Source: an uncultured bacterium (GTDB lineage: Bacteria; Cyanobacteriota; Vampirovibrionia; Gastranaerophilales; Gastranaerophilaceae). From it: a stretch of 40,078 nucleotides of DNA. The stretch lies in the NCBI GenBank assembly GCA_902766105.1, contig CACXCI010000053.1:1-40078 (forward strand), written 5' to 3'. The position numbers and the translations under genes are program-made. The notes under the pieces are model-generated. The model saw only the letters and a list, made by a program, of their open reading frames with translations, made no database searches and was not told the origin of the DNA. Shown here piece after piece: positions 14,274 to 23,155 of this stretch. Numbering within the stretch: the first letter of the stretch is position 1; every line of letters begins with the position of its first letter.

Positions 14274-14858
14274 TTATTTACTTTCTTTATACATTGTCTT
14301 TCCTTCTTTTGGGAAGCGACTATATTCTCTTGCGTAATTAGGATTATACTTATTTAATCCTAAATTAACATGAAAGAAATACGTGTTTTTATCAGTGCCG
14401 TTTTTGAAATGAATACAAGCATCACTTGGTCTTTTGTTTTCTTCACAATAACTTTTTAAATGTTTTAAACGTTCATTAGGGTACTTTATTTCTTTTGCAA
14501 TAAGTTGTCCCAATTGTTTAGCGTATTCTTGCGGTAGTGCATACTCTGTGCTCTGCCATTTATTATTATCAAATTTCCATTCTTTAACAATACAATTACC
14601 TGTATTTAAACCAACAATTTGGGTTTTGAATTTGTGAATAGCTGCAAAAATTCCGTCACCCGTTACGGAAATTGGAGTTGTATAAGGGGTACATCTTGAT
14701 AAATTATAAAAGAAATTATAATCCATGTATCCAGCAAAATGTTCTTGGCTGCCAAAGTACAATCCGGAACCTTGTATTTCTTTTTCCGCAAAACATTCGC
14801 ATATGCCAAATACAACTAATATCGTTGCCATAATAAGTATAAATTTTATTTTATTCAT
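14274..14858 (-). CDS. Hypothetical secreted protein
   Basis: I do not recognise this 194-residue protein. It begins with a clear signal peptide (MNKIKFILIM, then a hydrophobic core, probable cleavage after CFA at 24), so it is exported. The mature part is mixed alpha/beta in composition, rich in Asn, Lys and Tyr, with several Cys (for example in RCTPYTTPI and DACIHF) that could form disulfides. No catalytic motif is visible. An AAAGGA Shine-Dalgarno precedes the ATG. The gene is bracketed by palindromic repeats at 14231 and 14892, which fits an accessory or shuffled gene. Confidence 0.7.
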   Translation of the reverse strand: MNKIKFILIMATILVVFGICECFAEKEIQGSGLYFGSQEHFAGYMDYNFFYNLSRCTPYTTPISVTGDGIFAAIHKFKTQIVGLNTGNCIVKEWKFDNNKWQSTEYALPQEYAKQLGQLIAKEIKYPNERLKHLKSYCEENKRPSDACIHFKNGTDKNTYFFHVNLGLNKYNPNYAREYSRFPKEGKTMYKESK

Positions 14859-14891
14859 TATTATTGTTCCTTTTGAGTATCAATCATGTAA

Positions 14892-14910
14892 GGTGGGGAC
14901 CTACCCCACC
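14892..14910. repeat. Palindromic repeat upstream of the secreted hypothetical
   Basis: GGTGGGG-ACCTA-CCCCACC has perfect 7-bp arms and is flanked by GTAA and ACTAC. It is the same repeat family as the copies at 14066-14254. Confidence 0.75.
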
Positions 14911-14982
14911 ACTACATAGAAAATTTTATATTGCCCTTATTCTTACAGCGTTATTATTGTTGCAAAGGATGGCACTTAATAT

Positions 14983-15216
14983 TTACCCCTCTGACATGAA
15001 TTCTTGTCTTGCTGCTTCAATTGCTTCTGTTAACAAATCAAGCTGATCAGGAGAAAACGTTACACCTTTTTTGGTAGGAAGCCATGTAGCACCTTCATCA
15101 GTTGTATAATATATTCTCATGTTAAGATAGCTTTTACCTTTATATTCGCTGACTGAAATTTGTAATTGTTCGGTGTCTGATCTTTCGATTGTTGCTAAGA
15201 TTTTTGCATCTGCCAT
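14983..15216 (-). CDS. PC4/p15-like ssDNA-binding protein
   Basis: The 77-residue protein matches my recollection of the PC4 (transcriptional coactivator p15) fold: QISVSEYKGKSYLNMRIYY (19-37), then WLPTKKGVTFSPDQLDLLTEA (45-65), that is a strand-rich half, the PTKKG(V/I)(T/S) turn and a C-terminal helix. Bacterial members bind single-stranded nucleic acid as dimers and may act in transcription or recombination; the role here is inferred. AAGGAG precedes the ATG. It lies 81 bp downstream of gyrA in the same direction behind a hairpin that may end most gyrA transcripts. Confidence 0.75.
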   Translation of the reverse strand: MADAKILATIERSDTEQLQISVSEYKGKSYLNMRIYYTTDEGATWLPTKKGVTFSPDQLDLLTEAIEAARQEFMSEG

Positions 15217-15241
15217 TTCTCTCTCCTTATATTTTGTAAAA

Positions 15242-15290
15242 GAAAAAATTTTGAAATCCTGAATAAAGTTCAGAATAACAAAATTTTCTC
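15242..15290 (-). terminator. Probable terminator of gyrA
   Basis: On the minus strand AAAATTTTG pairs with CAAAATTTT, with an inner TTCTGAA/TTCAGGA pairing, followed by TTTTTTCTTTT. The inner ATTCTGA-type palindrome is related to the one at 28184. Confidence 0.55.
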
Positions 15291-15297
15291 TATTTAT

Positions 15298-17859
15298 TTA
15301 TTCTTCTATATTATTATCATCAAGCAAGCTTGTTTGCTGAATATTTTCGGATATATTTTCAGAATCATCACTTGCACCGGTCTTTATTGTAACGTCGTTT
15401 TCATCAGGGTTAATGATTTTATTAACTGATACCACGTTATCATTATCGCCCAAGTTTTGAGCTCTAACACCTGTTGCAGGTCTGCCCTGTTGAGAGATTG
15501 AGCCTGCATTTAGTCTTGTTACAACACCATTTGCCGTAACAAGCATAATGTCATCTGAATCTCTAACAATAGTTAATGCGACAAGTCTTGATGAGCTTGA
15601 TTTGAATTTTGTTGCGATAAGTCCGATGCCACCCCTGTTTTGAGATCTAAATTCTGATAATTTTGTTCGTTTACCAAAACCGTCAGATGTTACAACCAAT
15701 AAATCAGCATCATAGTCTTGCGGAACAATATCGCATCCTACAATTTCATCGCCTGAACGTAATTTCATTGAAATTACACCTCTTGCACTTCTGCCCAAAG
15801 GTCTTAAATCTTGAATTGGGAATCTGATTGCCATACCGCAAGATGTACCGATAATAATTTCATCACGTGCAGTTGCAAGTTTTACCCAGTTCAAGCTGTC
15901 GCCTTCGTCTAAGCCGATAGCTATAATTCCGTTACGTCTGATATTTGAGAAATTATCAAGTTCAATTCTCTTTATGTAACCTTTTTGAGTTAACATAATC
16001 AAATTCAATTCTTTAGAGAATGAACTTACCGGAACGACTGCCGTAATCTTTTCATCCTGATCTATAGGTAATACGTTTACAATTGGTAAGCCTTTTGATT
16101 GTCTGCCACCTTCAGGGAAATCATATACATTTAAACTGTATACCGTTCCTTTTGATGAGAAGAACAACACTTTATCGTGCATCATTGCAGTAAAGAAATG
16201 TTGAATATCATCATCTTCTTTAGTCTTGATACCTGATTTACCTCTTGTTGCACGGTTTTGACGTTCAAAAGTATCTAATGATATACGTTTCAAGTACCCT
16301 TGATGAGTGATAAACACTGCCATTGGAGTGTTCGGTGTCAAATCTTCAATAGTAACTTCACCTTGTTCAGGTAAAATTTGAGTTTTTCTGTCATCGCCGT
16401 ATTTTTCTTTGTCTTCCAAAAGCTCTTTTTTGATGATATCAAGAATTTTTTGACGACTAGCCAAAATTGATTCGTATTCTGCAATTTTGTTTAACAAATC
16501 ATCATATTCAGCTTTAACTTTGTCTTGTTCCAATCCTGTCAAACGTCTTAATTGCATTTCAAGAATTGCATTTGCCTGATCAACATCAAGACCAAATCTG
16601 CTCATCAAACCATCTCTTGCATCATCTGTTGTTTTTGATTTTTTGATAAGCTCGATTACTTCATCTATTGAACCCAAAGCAATAATCAAACCTGCAAAAA
16701 TGTGAGCTCTGATTTTTGCTTTTTTCAAGAAGAAAATTGTACGACGAGTAACAATTTCTATTCTGTGCTCAACAAATTCGTTCAATACTTCGTATAAATT
16801 CATCAAACGAGGCTGTTTGCCGCACAATGCAACCATATTTACACCAAATGTTGTTGCAAGTTGAGTGTATTTGTATAAGTTATTGCGTACGACATCAGGT
16901 TTTGCATCACGTTTTAACTCGATAACAATTCTCATACCTTCACGGTCGGATTCATCACGAATATCAGAAATGCCTTTAATTCTTTCATCTTTAACAAGTT
17001 CTGCAATTTTTTCAATCAATTGAGCCTTGTTAACCTGATAAGGAATTTCCGTAATAACTATAGCTGTTCTTGCTTGACGTCCTGCTCCGCCTGCAATTTC
17101 TTCAAAACCTGAAACAGCAGACATTTTTATTGAACCTCTACCGGTTTCATAAGCCTGTTTAATATCGTTCAAACCGATAATTGTTGCAGCAGTCGGGAAA
17201 TCAGGGCCTTTAATGTATTCCATAAGTTCAGGAATAGTGATTTTCGGATTGTCAATCAATGCGATTGTCCCGTCAACTACCTCGCAAACATTATGTGGAG
17301 GAATGTTTGTTGCCATACCAACAGCGATACCTGAAACACCGTTTAGCAATAACATTGGTAATCTTACAGGCAAAACTGACGGCTCTTGTAATGAACCGTC
17401 AAAGTTCGGTTCAAATTCAACTGTCTCACAATCAATATCAGCAAGCATGGATTGTGTGATTTTGTGCATACGAGCCTCTGTATACCTCATCGCAGCGGCA
17501 CCATCACCATCAACCGAGCCAAAGTTTCCATGCCCGTCAACCATTAAATATCTGGTTGAAAAATCTTGAGCCATACGAACTAATGCTTCGTATACGGAGC
17601 TGTCGCCGTGAGGGTGGTATTTACCTAAAACCTCTCCGACAATTCTGGCACATTTTTTAAACGGTTTATCCGGATACATGCCCAGCTCGTTCATTGCGTA
17701 TAAAATACGTCTGTGAACAGGTTTTAAACCATCTCTAACATCAGGTAAGGCACGCCCTACAATTACACTCATTGCATAGTCAATATATGAGCGTTTCATT
17801 TCATTGGTTATATTAACAGGAACAATCTTCCCATGTTCAAACATATTTTGCTGAGTCAA
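15298..17859 (-). CDS. gyrA: DNA gyrase subunit A
   Basis: GyrA is the DNA-cleaving subunit of gyrase, which introduces negative supercoils with GyrB. The 853 residues comprise the breakage-reunion domain, with catalytic Tyr126 in AAMRYTEAR, and a C-terminal six-blade beta-pinwheel ending in an acidic tail. The quinolone region reads [10 protein letters not shown]: Ser87 and Glu91 match E. coli Ser83 and Asp87, so no classic resistance change is seen. In the first blade the GyrA-box position reads [10 protein letters not shown] (about 534-543); QNRGGIG occurs in a later blade (about 737). This arrangement resembles cyanobacterial GyrA as I recall it. The gene diverges from rfbC; gyrB is not in the window. 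Confidence 0.97.
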   Translation of the reverse strand: MTQQNMFEHGKIVPVNITNEMKRSYIDYAMSVIVGRALPDVRDGLKPVHRRILYAMNELGMYPDKPFKKCARIVGEVLGKYHPHGDSSVYEALVRMAQDFSTRYLMVDGHGNFGSVDGDGAAAMRYTEARMHKITQSMLADIDCETVEFEPNFDGSLQEPSVLPVRLPMLLLNGVSGIAVGMATNIPPHNVCEVVDGTIALIDNPKITIPELMEYIKGPDFPTAATIIGLNDIKQAYETGRGSIKMSAVSGFEEIAGGAGRQARTAIVITEIPYQVNKAQLIEKIAELVKDERIKGISDIRDESDREGMRIVIELKRDAKPDVVRNNLYKYTQLATTFGVNMVALCGKQPRLMNLYEVLNEFVEHRIEIVTRRTIFFLKKAKIRAHIFAGLIIALGSIDEVIELIKKSKTTDDARDGLMSRFGLDVDQANAILEMQLRRLTGLEQDKVKAEYDDLLNKIAEYESILASRQKILDIIKKELLEDKEKYGDDRKTQILPEQGEVTIEDLTPNTPMAVFITHQGYLKRISLDTFERQNRATRGKSGIKTKEDDDIQHFFTAMMHDKVLFFSSKGTVYSLNVYDFPEGGRQSKGLPIVNVLPIDQDEKITAVVPVSSFSKELNLIMLTQKGYIKRIELDNFSNIRRNGIIAIGLDEGDSLNWVKLATARDEIIIGTSCGMAIRFPIQDLRPLGRSARGVISMKLRSGDEIVGCDIVPQDYDADLLVVTSDGFGKRTKLSEFRSQNRGGIGLIATKFKSSSSRLVALTIVRDSDDIMLVTANGVVTRLNAGSISQQGRPATGVRAQNLGDNDNVVSVNKIINPDENDVTIKTGASDDSENISENIQQTSLLDDNNIEE

Positions 17860-17979
17860 AACTCTACCTCCAATCCACTAAGTCTGTTTCCATGAGTATA
17901 ACATAAACATCCTTAATTCGCCTAATATCTTTACATAGAGTAAATTTTGTTACAAATAGTATATTATTGTAAAAAAATA

Positions 17980-18007
17980 TTGAACATGATTCTTTATTGA
18001 ATAATAT
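17980..18007 (+). promoter_or_regulatory. Promoter of the rfbCBD genes
   Basis: TTGAAC (17980-17985) and TAATAT (18002-18007) are 16 nt apart. The expected transcript starts close to the GAGGGAAG Shine-Dalgarno of rfbC, giving a very short leader. Confidence 0.4.
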
Positions 18008-18024
18008 GTAAAAAGAGGGAAGTT

Positions 18025-18582
18025 ATGCCATTCGAATTTGAAAGACAAAAAATTGAAGATGTAATCCTAATTAAACCAAAAGTGTTTGGTGATAATAGAG
18101 GATTTTTTATGGAAAGCTATAAAAAATCTGAATTTTTTGCCAATGGAATTGATGTTGAGTTTAATCAGGATAACCATTCAAAATCATCAAAAGGAGTCTT
18201 GAGAGGACTGCATTATCAAGCTGCCCCATACGGTCAAGCTAAAGTTGTTCGTTGTGTAAAAGGCAAAATCTATGATGTAGCTGTCGATATCAGGCAAAAT
18301 TCAAAAACTTTCGGACAATATGTAAAAGTAGAACTATCCGAAGAAAACAAGCAAATGCTGTATATTCCTGTCGGTTTTGCTCACGGTTTTGTAGCTTTAA
18401 CTGATGAGGTTGAAATTTTATATAAAGCAAGCGGTGAATATGCCCCTCAGGCTGACCGAGGAATTTTATGGAACGATCCTGATATAAATATAGATTGGGA
18501 AATTGATTTTGATCCCTTACTATCCGAAAAAGATAAGGTTCAACCGATGTTATGCAATATAAATAAAGAGGAAACAAAATAA
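18025..18582 (+). CDS. rfbC: dTDP-4-dehydrorhamnose 3,5-epimerase RfbC
   Basis: RfbC (RmlC) epimerises C3 and C5 of dTDP-4-keto-6-deoxyglucose, the third step to dTDP-L-rhamnose. The 185-residue cupin-fold protein has FGDNRGFFMES (21-31), RGLHYQ (60-65) with catalytic His63, QMLYIPVGFAHGF (110-122) and LYKASGEY (132-139) with the active-site Tyr region. GAGGGAAG precedes the ATG. Its stop overlaps the rfbB start by 1 nt (TAATG), so rfbC and rfbB are translationally coupled. The product feeds surface polysaccharide. Confidence 0.95.
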   Translation: MPFEFERQKIEDVILIKPKVFGDNRGFFMESYKKSEFFANGIDVEFNQDNHSKSSKGVLRGLHYQAAPYGQAKVVRCVKGKIYDVAVDIRQNSKTFGQYVKVELSEENKQMLYIPVGFAHGFVALTDEVEILYKASGEYAPQADRGILWNDPDINIDWEIDFDPLLSEKDKVQPMLCNINKEETK

Positions 18583-19577
18583 TGACAACAATACTGGTAA
18601 CCGGCGGCGCAGGGTTTATCGGGAGCTGCTTTGTAAGGCATATGCTTACAAAACATCCTGATTACAAAATTATAAACATAGATGCTTTAACGTATTGCGG
18701 AAATATTGAGAATTTAAAAGATATTGAACATAATCCAAACTATAAATTTGTGCATGGAAATATATGTGACAGGGATTTAGTTAGAGATTTAATAGCAAAA
18801 TCTGATTGTGTTGTTAATTTTGCTGCTGAATCCCATGTGGATAATTCGATAAAACATCCTGAAATATTTGTAGAAACAAATGTTCAGGGAACTTTGAATC
18901 TTTTACAAGCCTCAAAAGAATTAGGTATTGAAAGATATTTGCAAGTTTCTACAGATGAGGTATATGGAACACTCGGCAAAACAGGTTATTTTTATGAAAC
19001 AACACCACTTGCACCAAACAGTCCGTATTCAGCAAGTAAGGCAAGTGCAGATTTATTAGTAAGGGCATATCATGAAACTTATGGATTGCCGACACTTAAT
19101 ACAAGATGTTCAAATAATTACGGACCTTATCAATATCCGGAAAAACTTATTCCGTTTTTCATATCAAAATTGTTGAAGGGCGAAAAAGTACCGGTGTATG
19201 GCGATGGTTTGAATGTTCGTGATTGGCTGTATGTTTATGACCACTGTGAAGCAATTGATGTTGTTTTACATAAAGGTAAAATCGGCGAAATATACAATAT
19301 CGGCGGACATAATGAAAAAACTAATATGGAAATAACCCGTTTAATACTGGATGCTATGGGCAAAGATGAAACTTCAATAGAATACGTTCAAGACAGACTT
19401 GGACATGACAGAAGATATGCAATATCTAATGATAAAATAACATCAGAACTTGGCTGGAGTCCGTCTGTTACATTTGAACAAGGCATAAAAATGACTATTG
19501 ACTGGTACTTAAATAATTTGGATTGGATGAAATCGATAGAAGCCAAGAAGTCAAAAAGTCAGGAGGTCAAGAATTAA
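18582..19577 (+). CDS. rfbB: dTDP-glucose 4,6-dehydratase RfbB
   Basis: RfbB (RmlB) converts dTDP-glucose to dTDP-4-keto-6-deoxyglucose. The 331-residue extended SDR protein has the NAD-binding motif TGGAGFIGS (7-15), STDEVYG (123-129) with Asp125/Glu126, and the catalytic YSASK (Tyr149, Lys153). It ends in a short Lys-rich tail (KKSKSQEVKN) encoded by three tandem 8-bp units, a tail I would not expect in the family. The third unit also supplies AGGAGG ahead of rfbD. Confidence 0.96.
   Translation: MTTILVTGGAGFIGSCFVRHMLTKHPDYKIINIDALTYCGNIENLKDIEHNPNYKFVHGNICDRDLVRDLIAKSDCVVNFAAESHVDNSIKHPEIFVETNVQGTLNLLQASKELGIERYLQVSTDEVYGTLGKTGYFYETTPLAPNSPYSASKASADLLVRAYHETYGLPTLNTRCSNNYGPYQYPEKLIPFFISKLLKGEKVPVYGDGLNVRDWLYVYDHCEAIDVVLHKGKIGEIYNIGGHNEKTNMEITRLILDAMGKDETSIEYVQDRLGHDRRYAISNDKITSELGWSPSVTFEQGIKMTIDWYLNNLDWMKSIEAKKSKSQEVKN
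19545..19568 (+). repeat. Three tandem 8-bp units at the rfbB-rfbD junction
   Basis: AAGAAGTC, AAAAAGTC and AGGAGGTC follow each other without gaps. They encode the C-terminal tail of RfbB, and the last contains AGGAGG, the best Shine-Dalgarno for rfbD. As 8 is not a multiple of 3, a change in copy number would shift the RfbB tail. Confidence 0.6.
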
Positions 19578-19579
19578 TC

Positions 19580-20401
19580 ATGACAAAAATTCTTGTAACA
19601 GGTGCAAATGGAATGTTAGGGCAGGATTTATGCCCAATACTGGAAGAAAACGGTTATACCGTCATAAGAACTGACATTGATAATTTGGATATTACAAATT
19701 TTGATAGTGTCCAAAATGTACTAAATTCTGAAAAACCTGATATTGTAATTCATTGTGCTGCTTATACTAATGTTGATAAGGCTGAAGAAGATATTGAAAC
19801 TGCAAGATTAATAAATAAAACAGGGACAGAAAATCTTGCAAAAGTGTGCGGAGCAAAAGGAATTACATTGTTATATATTTCAACAGACTATGTGTTCCAA
19901 GGCAACGGAGATAAACCATACAAATCAAATGACAAAACTGCACCTTTGAATAATTACGGTTTAACAAAATTTGAAGGAGAACAAGCTGTTCAAAAATATT
20001 GCGAAAAATATTACATTTGCAGAACAAGCTGGTTATACGGAATAAATGGCAAAAATTTTGTAGAAACTATGTTGTCTTTAGCTGATAAGCCTGAATTAAA
20101 AGTAGTAGATGATCAAATTGGCTGCCCAACATGGACTTGCGAACTTTCAAATGCTATAATAAAAATTCTAAAAGATAAGCCTTATGGAATTTATCATACA
20201 TGCGGTACAGGTATTACAAGCTGGTATGGCTTTGCTAGAGAAATATTCAGACTGTCAAATAAAAATGTAAATCTTAAACCCTGTACAACATCAGAATTTC
20301 CTCGCCCTGCAAAGCGACCTGCATACAGCGTAATGGATAATGATAATATTTGCAGAGATTGGAAAGATGCTCTTGCAGCTTATATTAAGGCATATCATTA
20401 A
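19580..20401 (+). CDS. rfbD: dTDP-4-dehydrorhamnose reductase RfbD
   Basis: RfbD (RmlD) reduces dTDP-4-keto-L-rhamnose with NAD(P)H to dTDP-L-rhamnose. The 273-residue SDR protein has GANGMLG (8-14), STDYVF (101-106), the catalytic YGLTK (Tyr126, Lys130) and RTSWLYG (148-154). I start at ATG 19580, where the Rossmann strand begins; an upstream ATG at 19523 would add 19 residues that overlap rfbB and are repeat-encoded. AGGAGG at 19561-19566 is 13 nt from the ATG, rather far. The gene begins 2 nt after the rfbB stop. Confidence 0.95.
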   Translation: MTKILVTGANGMLGQDLCPILEENGYTVIRTDIDNLDITNFDSVQNVLNSEKPDIVIHCAAYTNVDKAEEDIETARLINKTGTENLAKVCGAKGITLLYISTDYVFQGNGDKPYKSNDKTAPLNNYGLTKFEGEQAVQKYCEKYYICRTSWLYGINGKNFVETMLSLADKPELKVVDDQIGCPTWTCELSNAIIKILKDKPYGIYHTCGTGITSWYGFAREIFRLSNKNVNLKPCTTSEFPRPAKRPAYSVMDNDNICRDWKDALAAYIKAYH

Positions 20402-20405
20402 CTTA

Positions 20406-21173
20406 TTATCGTTTTAAACCAAATTTGAATAACAATGCACTTACAACAGAACCTACAATAAGACCGCAGGCTGTACTTATTCCTTGCATAAAGATTGGTT
20501 TTATGTCGTTATTTACCACTTTTCCTCTTTTTTCAGCGCGCTTTTTAATATTTCTGATTGCACTTGCGGAAAATTTTAATGATTTAACCTCTCCGTTTAT
20601 TGTTTGTGCTTTCAAACCGTTATCTTCCAAAACCATTGTTAAAATATCTTTTAGTTCACTGTCTTGAGGAATTTTTGTATTTGGTAGTGTTATATTTATA
20701 TTTCGTTCTCCTATTTTCCCTTTAACAGTAAAATAGTCAGGAATAAATGATTTTCCTCTAATTTTTTGATTATAAAAATTTGAAATTTTTGAAGGCTCAT
20801 TATAATCAACAGTTAACTGAAAATCTTCACTACCATATTTACCTTTATAATTTCTGTCATTGCAATGTAACAAAACGTACTTTTTATCAATAACGCCTTC
20901 ATACCATTGCTCATTATCTCCGTTTGACACAGCCTTAAATGCAGCCTGTTTACCGTTGACATATCCTTCAACAATTGTTCCTAATGCGTCTTTATCTTTA
21001 TTATGTTTAAAATCGGCAATTAAATCTTTGTTTAACACAACTTTATCTTCAACCTGTTGTGTTGAAGGTTTTGGCATTTTGGTATTTGAGTCGTTTTGTT
21101 TATATTGTTCAATTAAATTTGACGACATTACCGTATTTTTAGAAATATTATCGATATTTGTGCCTGTAACCAT
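20406..21173 (-). CDS. Hypothetical protein with C-terminal membrane anchor
   Basis: I do not recognise this 255-residue protein. The first 60 residues are polar and low-complexity (Asn, Lys, Ser, Gln). A middle region (about 60-190) is strand-rich with blocks such as QWYEGVIDKKYVLLHCN and DFQLTVDY, a possible beta-sheet domain. A basic stretch (RNIKKRAEKRGK) precedes a hydrophobic segment (about 229-250, ACGLIVGSVVSALLFKFGL) at the very C-terminus, which looks like a tail anchor. It lies on the opposite strand between rfbD and rfbA. The start is uncertain: ATG 21173 is preceded by AAGGTAGG at a longish distance, and ATG at codon 16 is possible. Confidence 0.7.
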   Translation of the reverse strand: MVTGTNIDNISKNTVMSSNLIEQYKQNDSNTKMPKPSTQQVEDKVVLNKDLIADFKHNKDKDALGTIVEGYVNGKQAAFKAVSNGDNEQWYEGVIDKKYVLLHCNDRNYKGKYGSEDFQLTVDYNEPSKISNFYNQKIRGKSFIPDYFTVKGKIGERNINITLPNTKIPQDSELKDILTMVLEDNGLKAQTINGEVKSLKFSASAIRNIKKRAEKRGKVVNNDIKPIFMQGISTACGLIVGSVVSALLFKFGLKR

Positions 21174-21233
21174 ACCTACAAACCTACCTTATATATAGAT
21201 AAAAATTTTTCTCAGAAAAAATTGCTTATTTTA

Positions 21234-21261
21234 TTACAGTTTGTAACTTTTATGGTATAAT
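21234..21261 (+). promoter_or_regulatory. Promoter of rfbA (extended -10)
   Basis: TGGTATAAT is a perfect extended -10 (TATAAT at 21256-21261), with TTACAG at 21234-21239 as a weak -35. rfbA therefore has its own promoter, separate from rfbCBD. The leader is about 22 nt with AGGAG. Confidence 0.6.
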
Positions 21262-21289
21262 AATCACATAATAAAATAGGAGTTTAGAA

Positions 21290-22153
21290 ATGAAAGGCAT
21301 AGTACTTGCAGGCGGAAGCGGAACACGATTATATCCGAGTACGATAGGGGTTTCAAAACAGTTATTGCCAATATATGACAAGCCGATGATATATCATCCG
21401 ATTTCTGTTTTAATGCTTTCGGGAATTAAAGAAATTCTAATAATTTCAACTCCGCAGGATTTACCTAATTTTGAAAAACTGCTTGGCGATGGCTCTCAGT
21501 TTGGTGTAGAGTTTTCGTATAAACAGCAACCAAGTCCGGATGGTTTAGCACAAGCATTTATAATAGGAGAAGAATTTATAGCCGACGATAATGTTGCTCT
21601 TGTCTTAGGCGACAACATATTTTACGGCCCGGGGTTTTCAGGCATGTTAAAAAAAGCTGTTCAAAGAGCAGAAAATAATCAGGCAACTGTATTTGGCTAC
21701 AGAGTTAAAGATCCGGAAAGATTTGGGGTTGTCGAATTTGATGAAGCCGGCAGGGCAATTTCTATTGAAGAAAAGCCGAAATTTCCAAAATCACAATATG
21801 CGGTAACGGGTTTATATTTTTATGATAATCGGGTTGTTGAATATTCAAAAAGCCTTAAACCATCGGCAAGAGGCGAACTTGAAATAACAGATTTGAACAA
21901 AATCTATTTAGATAACGGTGAATTGAGTGTAGAACTTTTCGGGCGTGGGTTTGCATGGCTTGATACAGGAACACATGCATCTTTGTTGCAGGCAAGCCAA
22001 TATGTCAAAACAATTGAGGAAAATCAAGGAATAAAGATTGCCTGCTTAGAGGAAATCGCACTATTAAACGGCTTTATAACCAAAGATCAGGTCTTAAAAA
22101 ATATCGAAAAATATAAAAATAACGAATACTACAATTATGTAAGAAGCATATAA
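21290..22153 (+). CDS. rfbA: Glucose-1-phosphate thymidylyltransferase RfbA
   Basis: RfbA (RmlA) makes dTDP-glucose from dTTP and glucose-1-phosphate, the first step of dTDP-L-rhamnose synthesis. The 287-residue protein has LAGGSGTRL (6-14), [16 protein letters not shown] (22-37), LGDNIFYG (107-113, Asp109 for metal) and EITDLNKIY. Length is typical. AGGAG at 21278-21282 fixes the start. With rfbC, rfbB and rfbD it completes the pathway, but a minus-strand gene separates it from the others and it has its own promoter. Confidence 0.96.
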   Translation: MKGIVLAGGSGTRLYPSTIGVSKQLLPIYDKPMIYHPISVLMLSGIKEILIISTPQDLPNFEKLLGDGSQFGVEFSYKQQPSPDGLAQAFIIGEEFIADDNVALVLGDNIFYGPGFSGMLKKAVQRAENNQATVFGYRVKDPERFGVVEFDEAGRAISIEEKPKFPKSQYAVTGLYFYDNRVVEYSKSLKPSARGELEITDLNKIYLDNGELSVELFGRGFAWLDTGTHASLLQASQYVKTIEENQGIKIACLEEIALLNGFITKDQVLKNIEKYKNNEYYNYVRSI

Positions 22154-22233
22154 AATTTGTAATTATAAAAATTGTAAAATTTGCTTAATAAAAGTAGCAA
22201 AATATTAAAGTTTTGCGTTTTAAAACCGAGATA

Positions 22234-22317
22234 ACATGTAGAAAGTAAGGTATATATTTACAAACTCGGGTAAAGTTGCTATAATAATGGCGGGTTAATG
22301 GGGTTTGTAATAACCCG
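22234..22317 (+). promoter_or_regulatory. Promoter and 5'-terminal hairpin of the 243-residue hypothetical
   Basis: TTTACA (22257-22262) and TATAAT (22280-22285) have the ideal 17-nt spacer. The predicted transcript starts near 22291, where CGGGTTA...TAACCCG (22291-22317) forms a hairpin at the very 5' end of the mRNA, a position known to stabilise some transcripts. Upstream, ACATGTAGAAAGTAAGGTATATAT resembles the block at 23132. Confidence 0.6.
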
Positions 22318-22341
22318 AAAAGAAAATAGGAGTTAAGCAAA

Positions 22342-23073
22342 ATGGCAGTATTACCAATTAGTGCGGTAAAAGTTGATGGTCAAAATAATGGTTTAAATTT
22401 TACGGGTATCAGAAAGAATAAATATTCATCAGAAATAAACAATGACAGTGTAAAATCAAATGATTTGGCAAAAGTTCCGGTAGTTTTAATGATTGCAATG
22501 TCACCGACTATGATGAACGGAAAAACGCCGATACAATATATGCCGTTAGATGAGGGCAATATGACAGAAATGTTTGAGCAGGCACCTGTTGAATCCAATG
22601 ATGCAACCTACGTTGCAAAACCGGAAGAGTTCCAACAGTCAGATCCTTTGGGTGTTGCATATTTCAGATACAGCAGGATACAACAGATTAAACCTGCAAT
22701 AGCAAGTGGTCGTAAGGCTAATTTGGTGATGACAAGTTACAATCGTAATGATAACACGGTGAGTAAAGTATATCTAGTAAGAAATGATTACAAAAATTCT
22801 ATAGAAACCCAAGAACCTCCATATATAAGAGAATTAATATATCATGATTTAGGTCCTGATAAAGAATTTTTGGGTGTAAAAGTTATAGAAAGTGTATATG
22901 ATAAAAACACACAAAAATATAAAGGTACTATAGGGTATGAGGTAAAGTTAGATGATACATCTGCCCAATATCTACTTGACTTTAATGCAGGTTCAACTAA
23001 GTGGAAAGATATAACCGGAATAAAATTCCGAGAAACAACAAATCCAAATGTTGCACCGGTTAAGGAATATTAA
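22342..23073 (+). CDS. Hypothetical protein with NFTG motif
   Basis: I do not recognise this 243-residue protein. It begins MAVLPISAVKVDGQNNGLNFTGIRKNKY; the FTG block (residues 20-22) resembles SFTGLQ in the hypothetical at 10062-11405. A moderately hydrophobic stretch (about 45-55, VPVVLMIAMSP) is too short and polar to be a sure membrane span. The second half (about 120-240) alternates short strands and polar loops, including VSKVYLVRNDY and GTIGYEVKLDD. AGGAG lies upstream of the ATG and a near-consensus promoter precedes it, suggesting good expression. It sits just upstream of the giant LysM protein and may be related to it in function. Confidence 0.72.
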   Translation: MAVLPISAVKVDGQNNGLNFTGIRKNKYSSEINNDSVKSNDLAKVPVVLMIAMSPTMMNGKTPIQYMPLDEGNMTEMFEQAPVESNDATYVAKPEEFQQSDPLGVAYFRYSRIQQIKPAIASGRKANLVMTSYNRNDNTVSKVYLVRNDYKNSIETQEPPYIRELIYHDLGPDKEFLGVKVIESVYDKNTQKYKGTIGYEVKLDDTSAQYLLDFNAGSTKWKDITGIKFRETTNPNVAPVKEY

Positions 23074-23119
23074 ATTTAAGAAATGTAAAAATTTTTAATT
23101 TAGCTGAAATCAGAAATAA

Positions 23120-23155
23120 ATGTAAGTTTTACATGTTATAGAAAGAGTATATATA
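23120..23155 (+). promoter_or_regulatory. Promoter-like region with palindrome before the LysM gene
   Basis: ATGTAA-GTT-TTACAT (23120-23134) is a perfect 6-bp palindrome overlapping a possible -35 (TTTACA, 23128-23133). A TATATA box follows at 23150-23155 (16-nt spacer). The palindrome could be an operator; this is inference. The following ACATG...GAAAG...TATATAT block resembles the one at 22234. Confidence 0.4.

Noticed and set aside
17580-17620. Quinolone resistance change in GyrA
   Set aside because: Ser87 and Glu91 are the common sensitive-type residues at the E. coli 83 and 87 positions.
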